Shown here: in pieces, positions 1 through 5,293 of the stretch
Layout of the letters: the number at the start of each line of letters is the position of its first letter
Position numbering within the stretch: position 1 is the stretch's first letter
DNA from: Rhodospirillales bacterium
GTDB taxonomy: Bacteria; Pseudomonadota; Alphaproteobacteria; Acetobacterales; Acetobacteraceae
DNA: 5,293 nucleotides
Assembly (NCBI GenBank): GCA_018971455.1
Contig: JAGXAV010000188.1
Location: forward strand, 1 to 5,293
Direction: 5' to 3'
The notes under the pieces: model-generated
Database searches by the model: none
What the model saw: only the letters and a program-made list of their open reading frames with translations
What the model was told of the DNA's origin: nothing
Program-made: the position numbers and the translations under genes

Positions 1-1
1 C

Positions 2-2119
2 ACCGCGATCCCGCCGGGCGCGCCGCCGCTGGCGCGCGACCAGCCGGCCTTCTACCAGGCCGACCGCGCCAGCTACGACCGCGCCACCGGCATCGCGACG
101 CTGGACGGCCATGTCGAGTTCTGGCAGGGCGACCGCATCCTGATGGCCGACCGCGTGACCTTCGACCGCACCACCGGGGTGGCCGCGGCGAGCGGGCACG
201 TGGTGCTGGTCGAGCCGGGCGGGCAGACGCTGTTCGCCAATTACGCCGAGCTCAGCCAGGGCATGAAGGACGGCGTGATGGAGGGCATGCGCGCCCTGCT
301 CGCCGAGAACGGCAAGCTGGCCGCCAACGGCGCGCGCCGCGTCGACGGCACCATCAACGAGATGAGCCGGGCGGTCTATTCCACCTGCAACCTGTGCGCC
401 CAGCATCCCGACGAGCCGCCGCTGTGGCAGATCCGCGCGCGCAGCGCTGTGCAGGACACCGAGCACAAGGTGATCGAGTACCGCGACGCGGTGGTGGAGA
501 TCTACGGCATCCCGGTTTTCTGGCTGCCCTACCTGACCCATCCCGACCCCTCGGCCAAGCGGGCGAGCGGGCTGCTGGTGCCCGATATCGGCTATTCGAA
601 GCATCTCGGCGCCTTCACCGCAGTGCCGTACTATTGGGTGATCGATGGCCAGTCCGACGCCACCATCACCCCGCTGGTCGGCACCCGCAGCGGCCCGCAG
701 CTCGACGTGCAGTACCGCCGCCGCTTCAATGACGGCACCCTCACCGTCAACACCGCCATCGCCAACGATGCCGGCCATGCGGGCGGCTATCTGTTCACCA
801 AGGGACAGTTCGCGCTCGACGACACCTGGCGCTGGGGCTTCGACATCAACCGCGCCAGCTCGATCAACTACATGCGCGATTTCCGCGTCTCCGGCACGCA
901 GGATTTCCTCACCAGCCAGATCTATCTCGAAGGGTTCGGGCAGGGCGCCTATGCGCGGCTGGACGCGCGCTCCTATCAGGGGCTGACCACCAGCATCCGC
1001 GCCGAGAAGCTGCCCTACGTGCTGCCGCGCTACGAATACAGCTTCGTCAGCCAGCCCGACGTGGCGGGCGGGCGGGTCTCGGTGGAGGCCGGCGCCTTCA
1101 ACGTGCTGCGCTACGACGGCACCAGCACACAGCGCGTCCGCCTCAGCCTGGGCTGGGACCGCCAGGCGATCGGCCGGTTCGGCGATGTGTGGCAGGCCAG
1201 CCTGCACCTGGACAGCGCGGCCTATGCCGCCCACCAGTTCAACGAACAGCCCAATTACAGCACCGCGGACTCGGCCTATTCCTCGCAGGCGATGCCGACC
1301 GTGGCGGTGGCCGTGCGCCTGCCGATGCAGCGCGACGCCGGCGGCTGGGGGACGCAGATCCTCGAGCCGATCGCCCAGATCATCGCCGCCCCGCGCGGCA
1401 GCAACTACGTCAACACCAACATTCCCAACGAGGACAGCCTCGACCTCGAATTCACCGACGCGACGCTGTTCGCGCTCAACCGCTATCCCGGGATCGACCG
1501 GCTGGAGGGCGGGCTGCGCGCCAACGTGGCGCTGCACGGGGCGTGGTATTTCCCCTCCGGCGCGACGCTGGACGGGCTGGTCGGCCAGGGCTACCGCGCC
1601 CGGCCCGACAACGCCTTCCCGGTCGGCTCCGGGCTGCACGACACCGCCACCGACATCGTCAGCCACCTCTCCTTCAGCCCCAACGCCTATATCGACCTGA
1701 CCTCGCGCCAGCGCTTCGACCACCGCAGCCTCAATCTGCGCTTCGCCGATGCGGTGGCGACGGCGGGGCCGTCCTGGCTGCGGCTGGATGCCGGCTACAT
1801 CTACAGCACCACCGACCCCTACCTGCTCTACGACAACCCGCCCAGCCAGCAGGTGGCGACGGCGCCGCGCAACGAGATCACGCTGGGTGCGAGCACCGGC
1901 TGGGGGCCGTGGCGGCTGCATGGCAGCGTGCGGCGCAACCTGCAGACCGACAAGCTGGTGGCGGCCGGGCTCGGCGCCCGCTACGAGGATGAGTGCTTCA
2001 TCTTCGACGTGAACTTCTATCGACGCTATACCTCGATCAACAACGACCACGGCTCGAGCGCGATCGTCTTCGCCATCACGCTCAAGACGGTCGGTGAGCT
2101 CGGCTTCCATGCCCTCTGA
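2..2119 (+). CDS. lptD: LPS-assembly protein LptD, 5' end missing
   Basis: LptD is the outer-membrane beta-barrel that, with the lipoprotein LptE, inserts lipopolysaccharide into the outer leaflet. The frame is open from base 2, so the gene starts before the window; ATG 143 is internal, because the codons before it read as LptD (PAFYQADRASYDRATGIATLDGHVEFW). Counting from base 2, 705 residues are visible. Residues 15 to about 115 are the periplasmic OstA/LptA-like beta-jellyroll, with repeated strands such as YDRATGIATLDGHV and FDRTTGVAAASGHV. A CxxC (C129, C132) precedes LWQIRARSA. The barrel domain begins near SGLLVPDIGYS (about residue 189) and runs to the end, with many aromatic-rich alternating strands. 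A third and last visible cysteine is C665 in DECFIF. E. coli LptD is 784 residues, so probably only the signal peptide and a few dozen residues are missing. surA follows after 49 bp. Family assignment is from recognised motifs and gene order. Confidence 0.95.
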   Translation, partial: TAIPPGAPPLARDQPAFYQADRASYDRATGIATLDGHVEFWQGDRILMADRVTFDRTTGVAAASGHVVLVEPGGQTLFANYAELSQGMKDGVMEGMRALLAENGKLAANGARRVDGTINEMSRAVYSTCNLCAQHPDEPPLWQIRARSAVQDTEHKVIEYRDAVVEIYGIPVFWLPYLTHPDPSAKRASGLLVPDIGYSKHLGAFTAVPYYWVIDGQSDATITPLVGTRSGPQLDVQYRRRFNDGTLTVNTAIANDAGHAGGYLFTKGQFALDDTWRWGFDINRASSINYMRDFRVSGTQDFLTSQIYLEGFGQGAYARLDARSYQGLTTSIRAEKLPYVLPRYEYSFVSQPDVAGGRVSVEAGAFNVLRYDGTSTQRVRLSLGWDRQAIGRFGDVWQASLHLDSAAYAAHQFNEQPNYSTADSAYSSQAMPTVAVAVRLPMQRDAGGWGTQILEPIAQIIAAPRGSNYVNTNIPNEDSLDLEFTDATLFALNRYPGIDRLEGGLRANVALHGAWYFPSGATLDGLVGQGYRARPDNAFPVGSGLHDTATDIVSHLSFSPNAYIDLTSRQRFDHRSLNLRFADAVATAGPSWLRLDAGYIYSTTDPYLLYDNPPSQQVATAPRNEITLGASTGWGPWRLHGSVRRNLQTDKLVAAGLGARYEDECFIFDVNFYRRYTSINNDHGSSAIVFAITLKTVGELGFHAL

Positions 2120-2168
2120 TACCCCGCCCCCCTTCGCCCCCCAGACCATCGTGGAGATTTGCGCGACG

Positions 2169-3569
2169 ATGCTGCCCTTTTCCGCCCGCCGGCCGGCCCG
2201 CGCCGCAGCCCCGCCGCACTTCGCCACGCGGCGGCCCGGGCCCACGCCGCTGCTCATGCCCCTGCTGCTGCTCGTGCCGGCGCTGCTCGTGCCGGCGCTG
2301 CTCGTGCTGGCCGCCGCGCCGCCCGCGCGGGCCCAGGCGCATCCGCCCGCCGGCGCGGCCGCGGTGCAGGACGCCTCGCACATCGTCGCCATCGTCAACG
2401 GCCAGGTGATCACCGCCGGGGACGTTGCCAATCGCCGGCGGCTCTTCGCGCTCTCCACCGGCCAGCCGGTGACGCAGGACGTGCTCGCACGGCTGACGCC
2501 GCAGATCATCCGCCAGCTGATCGACGAGAAGCTGCGCCTGCAGGAGATCGAGCGGCGCCATGTCGTCGTCACCGCCCGCGAGATCGCCCAGGCGATCGGC
2601 GAGGTCGAGCAGCGCAACGGCATGGCGCAAGGCGCGCTGCGCCAGCGTCTCGCCGCCGACGGCGTGTCGCTGCAGACGCTGATCGACCAGATGCGCGTGC
2701 AGATCGGCTGGGGCCAGGTGCTGCGCCAGGCGCTCGGCAGCCAGGCCGACGTGACGCCGGCCGACATCAAGCTCCAGCAGGACCAGCTCAAGAGCGAAAT
2801 CGGCCAGCCGGAATTCGAGGTCGGCGAGATCTTCATCCCGATCGGCGCCCCCTCGCAGACCGCCGACGCCACCCGCTTCGCCGACACGGTGATCCAGCAG
2901 CTGCGCACCGGAGCGCCGTTCCCGGTGGTCGCCGCCCAGTTCAGCCAGAGCCAGACCGCCCTGCAGGGCGGCGATCTCGGCTGGGTGCAGGCCGCCCAGC
3001 TCGACCCGGCGGTGCTGCGGGTGGTGCAGGAGATGCCGCCCGGCGCCATCAGCAACCCGATCCCGGTGGCCGGCGGCCTGTCGATCGTGACGCTGCGCGC
3101 CAAGCGCGTCATCGGCCGCGATCCGGCCATGGTGGTGCAGGCGCGCCAGGTGTTCCTCCGCGTCCCCACCCCGCTCGATCCGGCCAACCCGACGCCGGCC
3201 CAGCGCGCGCTGATCGACAGGGCGCGCGCCCTCGGCCCGACGCTGAAAAGCTGCGACGCGGTCAGTGCCGCGGCCAAGGAGGCCGGCACGCCCAATGGCG
3301 GCGATCTCGGCACCATCCGGCTCGACACCGTGGCGGTGCCGGCGCTGCGGCAGATGATGAGCACGCTGGCGGTCGGCACGGCGAGCCAGCCGCTGATCGC
3401 CAATGACGGCGTGGCGGTGATGATGGTCTGCTCGCGCGGGCAGCAGGATCTCGGCATTCCCGACCAGAAGGAGCTTGCCACGCGCATCCTCAACGACCGC
3501 GTCGAGCTCGCCTCGCGCCGCCTCATCCGCGACCTCGAGCGGCGGGCGATGATCGAACGCAGGTCGTGA
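2169..3569 (+). CDS. surA: Periplasmic parvulin-type chaperone/peptidyl-prolyl isomerase, SurA-like
   Basis: SurA-type proteins escort unfolded outer-membrane proteins, LptD among them in E. coli, across the periplasm. From ATG 2169 the product is 466 residues (E. coli SurA 428). Residues 1-27 are an Arg/Pro-rich n-region, 28-50 a Leu/Val/Ala core, and PPARA|QA gives a probable signal peptidase I site after residue 55. The SurA N-terminal chaperone domain spans about 70-190 (HIVAIVNGQVITAGDV, IIRQLIDEKLRLQEIERR). The first parvulin domain is about 217-312, with EVGEIFIP and the family hallmark QGGDLGWV (266-273). A second, more diverged parvulin-like domain is about 325-422 (ARQVFLRV, NGGDLGTI), and 430-466 is a C-terminal helix. 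C361 and C421 in the second domain could form a disulfide. Other in-frame starts are GTG 2094 and ATG 2109 (both inside lptD), GTG 2151 and ATG 2256. I prefer 2169 because it gives an Arg-bearing signal peptide and has GGAG (2153-2156) upstream, though its 12-nt spacing is long. Starting at 2256 would leave no positive charge before the hydrophobic core. The start is less certain than the gene. Confidence 0.93.
   Translation: MLPFSARRPARAAAPPHFATRRPGPTPLLMPLLLLVPALLVPALLVLAAAPPARAQAHPPAGAAAVQDASHIVAIVNGQVITAGDVANRRRLFALSTGQPVTQDVLARLTPQIIRQLIDEKLRLQEIERRHVVVTAREIAQAIGEVEQRNGMAQGALRQRLAADGVSLQTLIDQMRVQIGWGQVLRQALGSQADVTPADIKLQQDQLKSEIGQPEFEVGEIFIPIGAPSQTADATRFADTVIQQLRTGAPFPVVAAQFSQSQTALQGGDLGWVQAAQLDPAVLRVVQEMPPGAISNPIPVAGGLSIVTLRAKRVIGRDPAMVVQARQVFLRVPTPLDPANPTPAQRALIDRARALGPTLKSCDAVSAAAKEAGTPNGGDLGTIRLDTVAVPALRQMMSTLAVGTASQPLIANDGVAVMMVCSRGQQDLGIPDQKELATRILNDRVELASRRLIRDLERRAMIERRS
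2268..2307 (+). repeat. 15-bp in-frame tandem repeat in the surA signal-peptide coding region
   Basis: The unit CTGCTCGTGCCGGCG occurs perfectly at 2268-2282 and 2283-2297. A third partial copy matches for 10 bases (2298-2307), then diverges. It encodes LLVPA-LLVPA-LLVLA, the hydrophobic core of the SurA signal peptide. Because the unit is five codons long, gain or loss of a copy would change the core by five residues without a frameshift. Confidence 0.9.
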
Positions 3570-3573
3570 CCTG
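3561..3573 (+). promoter_or_regulatory. Proposed translation start region of rsmA: weak SD plus CTG
   Basis: AGG at 3561-3563 lies inside the last codons of surA, seven bases before CTG 3571, and the surA stop (TGA 3567-3569) sits between them. This arrangement would suit re-initiation by ribosomes finishing surA. A stronger GGAGG at 3585-3589 has no canonical start at normal spacing downstream; the nearest candidate is CTG 3604, 14 nt away. Which of the two is used cannot be settled from the sequence. Confidence 0.4.
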
Positions 3574-4407
3574 AACGCGGCAGCGGAGGATCGCCGGCCG
3601 AAGCTGCGCGAGGTCATTGCCCGCCATGGCCTGGATGCCCGGCGCAAGCTCGGCCAGCATTTCCTGCTCGACGCCAACCTCACCGCGCGGATTGTCCGCC
3701 AGGCGGGCGATCTGGCCGGGCGCCAGGTCATCGAGGTCGGCCCCGGGCCGGGCGGGCTGACGCGCGCCCTGCTCGACAGCGCCGCAGCCCATGTCACCGC
3801 CATCGAGGTCGATCCCCGCGCGGTGGCCGCGATCGAGGAGCTGCGGGCCGAGGATCCGCAACGCCTGACGGTCCGCGCCGCCGACGCGCTGGCGCTCGAC
3901 CTCCCGACGCTCGCCGCGGCGCCGCGGCAGATCATCGCCAACCTGCCCTACAACATCGCCTCGCCCCTGCTGGTCGGCTGGCTGCGCCAGGCCGCGGCGT
4001 GGGAGCGGCTGACGCTGATGTTCCAGCAGGAGGTCGCCGAGCGCATCTGCGCCGCCCCGGACACGCCGGCCTACGGGCGGCTGGCGGTGCTCGCGCAATG
4101 GGTGGCGACGGCCGAGCTGCGCCTGCGCATCCCGCCCGCCGCCTTCGTGCCGCCGCCGCAGGTGTGGTCGGCCGTGGTGGTGCTGACGCCGCATGCCGCG
4201 CAGCCGCCGCCGGCGCTGTTCGCAGCGATGGAGCGGCTGACCGCCGCGGCCTTCGGCCAGCGCCGCAAGATGCTGCGCGGCGCGCTGAAGCCGCTCGGCG
4301 GCGTGGCGCTGCTCGCCGCCGCCGGCATCGCCCCGGAACGCCGCGCGGAGACGCTCTCGGTGGCCGAGTTCGACACGCTCGCCCGCCTGATGTTGGGGCG
4401 CGGCTGA
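3571..4407 (+). CDS. rsmA: 16S rRNA (adenine1518-N6/adenine1519-N6)-dimethyltransferase RsmA (KsgA), probable CTG start
   Basis: RsmA uses S-adenosylmethionine to dimethylate two adjacent adenines in the 3'-terminal hairpin loop of 16S rRNA late in 30S assembly; its loss gives kasugamycin resistance. From CTG 3571 the product is 278 residues, a normal length. Visible motifs are LREVIARHGLDARRKLGQHFLLD (12-34), SAM motif I EVGPGPGGLT (55-64), the acidic E79 in AIEVD, D105 in AADAL, the catalytic NLPY (124-127), FQQEVAERI (151-159), YGRLAVLAQW, FVPPPQVWSAVV and the C-terminal FGQRRKMLRGALK. The frame is open back to a TGA at 3550-3552, yet has no ATG, GTG or TTG before GTG 3823 (codon 85), which would delete motif I. 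CTG 3571 gives a plausible start (MNAAAEDRRPKLREV), lies one base after the surA stop, and has AGG (3561-3563) seven bases upstream. Alternatives are CTG 3604, with GGAGG (3585-3589) 14 nt away, ATT 3616, or a sequence error. The family is near certain; the start is inferred. Confidence 0.93.
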   Translation: MNAAAEDRRPKLREVIARHGLDARRKLGQHFLLDANLTARIVRQAGDLAGRQVIEVGPGPGGLTRALLDSAAAHVTAIEVDPRAVAAIEELRAEDPQRLTVRAADALALDLPTLAAAPRQIIANLPYNIASPLLVGWLRQAAAWERLTLMFQQEVAERICAAPDTPAYGRLAVLAQWVATAELRLRIPPAAFVPPPQVWSAVVVLTPHAAQPPPALFAAMERLTAAAFGQRRKMLRGALKPLGGVALLAAAGIAPERRAETLSVAEFDTLARLMLGRG

Positions 4408-4439
4408 CGCTGGCCGATTGCGCCGGGCGGCGGCGTCAG
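4404..4439. terminator. Inverted repeat between convergent rsmA and transporter genes, possible bidirectional terminator
   Basis: CTGACGCTG (4404-4412) can pair with CGGCGTCAG (4431-4439): nine pairs, one of them a G-U wobble. The 18-nt GC-rich loop can partly pair further (CCG 4414-4416 with CGG 4428-4430). The rsmA stop TGA (4405-4407) is in the left arm and the transporter stop (TCA 4436-4438 on the plus strand) is in the right arm. The position between two converging genes fits a shared terminator. There is no T-tract on either side, so it is not a textbook intrinsic terminator. Confidence 0.4.
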
Positions 4440-5293
4440 TGCAGCCAGGCCAGCAGCGTCGAGAGGGTGAAGATCGACAGCAGCGTGGTGACGACCACGG
4501 TGCTCGCCGACGCCTCGGCGAGGGTGGCGAAACTGCGGGCCAGCAGAAAGGCGTTGGCGCCGGTCGGCAGGGCGGCGGCCAGCACCACCACGGCGAAGGG
4601 CACGCCGGAGACGCCGGCCAGATGGGCGATCTGGCCCGCCAGCGCCGGCAGCGCCACCAGCTTGAACAGGCTGCCCAGGCCGATCTCGGCGAGATAGGTC
4701 CAGCTCGCATGGGCGAGGCTCGGCCGCGGCAGCGAGGCGCCGAGGCAGAACAGCGCCAGCGGCGGTCCGGCCGCGCCGAGCAGCAGGAAGAAGCGGTGCA
4801 GCGGCAGCGGCACGGCGAGCCCGGTCATCCGCCACAGAAACGCCAGCGCGATCGAGACCACCACCGGATTGCGCAGCACGCCCGCAACGGTGGAGCGCAG
4901 CACCGCCGCGGGCCCCCGCCCCTGGCCTGTATCCGCCTCGATCAGGATGGTGGCCAGCGGCAGCAGCACCGCCGAATGAAAGGCGATGACGGCGAGCAGA
5001 TTGGCGACGCCCTCGGCGCCATAGGCGGCATCGACGATGGGGATGCCGAGCATGACCGTGTTGCCGAACACGCTGTCGAGCGCCAGGATCGCGGCACTGG
5101 CCAGCCGCACGCGCAGCACGAACCGCCCGACCAGGACGGCGAGGCCGAACAGCAGCACCGCCGCACCCAGGAAGCTGCCAGCCACATGCAGCAGGTGCAG
5201 CGGCGGCGCGCCGGCCACCGAATCGAACAACAGGCACGGCATGGCGGCGAAGAAGACGAAATCCGTCATGCCGCGCAGCGCCGGGGCGCCGAG
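4436..5293 (-). CDS. AEC-family (auxin efflux carrier-like) membrane transporter, 5' end missing
   Basis: This is an inner-membrane secondary transporter of the AEC family; characterised bacterial members move small organic anions such as malate or malonate, but the substrate here cannot be told. The frame stays open to the window edge. The codons before the internal ATG at 5269 read LGAPALRG and continue smoothly into MTDFVFFAAMPCLLFDSV, so the true start lies outside and about the first membrane segment is missing. Of 285 visible residues, nine hydrophobic segments can be seen, near 11-28, 33-59, 64-86, 95-119, 138-157, 168-187, 207-228, 231-252 and 263-284; the family usually has ten. Family-like motifs are NTVMLGIPI (78-86) in the first half, RNPVVVSIALAF (from 141), PLALFCLGASL (178-188), and LPTGANAFLLA (242-252) in the second half. 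It converges on rsmA with 28 bp between the stops, so it belongs to a different transcription unit. Nothing links it to LPS assembly or ribosome maturation. Confidence 0.88.
   Translation of the reverse strand, partial: LGAPALRGMTDFVFFAAMPCLLFDSVAGAPPLHLLHVAGSFLGAAVLLFGLAVLVGRFVLRVRLASAAILALDSVFGNTVMLGIPIVDAAYGAEGVANLLAVIAFHSAVLLPLATILIEADTGQGRGPAAVLRSTVAGVLRNPVVVSIALAFLWRMTGLAVPLPLHRFFLLLGAAGPPLALFCLGASLPRPSLAHASWTYLAEIGLGSLFKLVALPALAGQIAHLAGVSGVPFAVVVLAAALPTGANAFLLARSFATLAEASASTVVVTTLLSIFTLSTLLAWLH

Noticed and set aside
1189..1992. Alternative plus-strand frame of 267 codons inside lptD (also shorter ones at 394-732, 645-986, 1185-1700 and 1749-2012)
   Set aside because: All lie inside the conserved LptD barrel coding sequence, have skewed Arg/Ala/Pro composition and no plausible domain.
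2159..3406. A 415-codon plus-strand frame overlapping surA
   Set aside because: Arg/Ala/Gly/Asp-rich low-complexity translation with no family resemblance, while the surA frame has intact chaperone and parvulin motifs throughout.
3549..3600. ATG 3549 as an rsmA start followed by a frameshift
   Set aside because: ATG 3549 is in the surA frame and terminates at the surA stop (3567-3569). There is no evident slippery sequence, and CTG 3571 is a simpler explanation.
2082..3941. A 619-codon open frame on the minus strand opposite surA and the start of rsmA
   Set aside because: Its predicted protein is low-complexity, rich in Arg, Ala, Gly, His and Asp, with no recognisable domain. It lies wholly opposite two genes with clear family motifs. 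Long antisense open frames are expected in DNA with very GC-rich third positions.
3823..4407. rsmA as a 194-residue gene starting at GTG 3823
   Set aside because: Conserved RsmA sequence, including the SAM-binding motif, continues upstream in the same frame without a stop, so a start here would make a non-functional enzyme.
3523..4710. A 395-codon minus-strand open frame across rsmA and the 3' part of the transporter gene
   Set aside because: Same cause: it is out of frame with the AEC gene, has Arg/Pro/Ala-rich composition, and covers a well-supported plus-strand rsmA.
4071..5237. A 388-codon minus-strand open frame overlapping the transporter in another frame
   Set aside because: The overlapping frame encodes a clear multi-pass AEC transporter with family motifs; this one is Arg/Gly/Ala-rich with no hydrophobic segments or domain.
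1..5293. Search for mobile elements, CRISPR repeats, tRNA/rRNA, riboswitches or defence genes
   Set aside because: The plus-strand lptD, surA and rsmA genes and the minus-strand transporter fill almost the whole window. No terminal inverted repeats, spaced direct repeats or structured RNA were visible, and the two intergenic gaps (49 and 28 bp) are too short to hold such elements.

Overview
The window is very GC-rich (estimated near 70% by eye) and holds a conserved outer-membrane and ribosome housekeeping cluster followed by a convergent transporter gene. The gene order, the strong G/C bias at third codon positions and the LptD, SurA and RsmA wording point to an alphaproteobacterium. Rhodospirillales/Acetobacteraceae is the most likely placement, but this is inference from remembered family sequences, not from a search.

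Layout. (1) Bases 2-2119, plus strand: lptD without its 5' end, encoding the outer-membrane LPS translocon barrel. (2) Bases 2169-3569, plus strand: surA-like periplasmic parvulin chaperone/peptidyl-prolyl isomerase, with a 15-bp tandem repeat inside its signal-peptide coding region. (3) Bases 3571-4407, plus strand: rsmA (ksgA), the 16S rRNA adenine dimethyltransferase. No ATG, GTG or TTG start lies upstream of its SAM-binding motif; the best start is a CTG one base after the surA stop. (4) Bases 4436-5293, minus strand: an AEC-family (auxin efflux carrier-like) membrane transporter, cut at its 5' end by the window edge. The 28-bp convergent gap between rsmA and the transporter lies in an inverted repeat whose arms contain both stop codons.

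How the genes fit together. In E. coli SurA helps LptD fold and assemble, so the lptD-surA pairing makes sense, and rsmA is a usual companion in this cluster. In E. coli and many other proteobacteria pdxA lies between surA and rsmA; here it is missing and the two genes nearly touch. The missing pdxA and the missing canonical rsmA start sit at the same junction, which is the most interesting point in the window.

I see no mobile element, CRISPR array, tRNA, rRNA, toxin-antitoxin pair or defence system, and no gene-free stretch longer than about 50 bases. I found no undescribed biological system; the findings are local irregularities in an otherwise ordinary locus.
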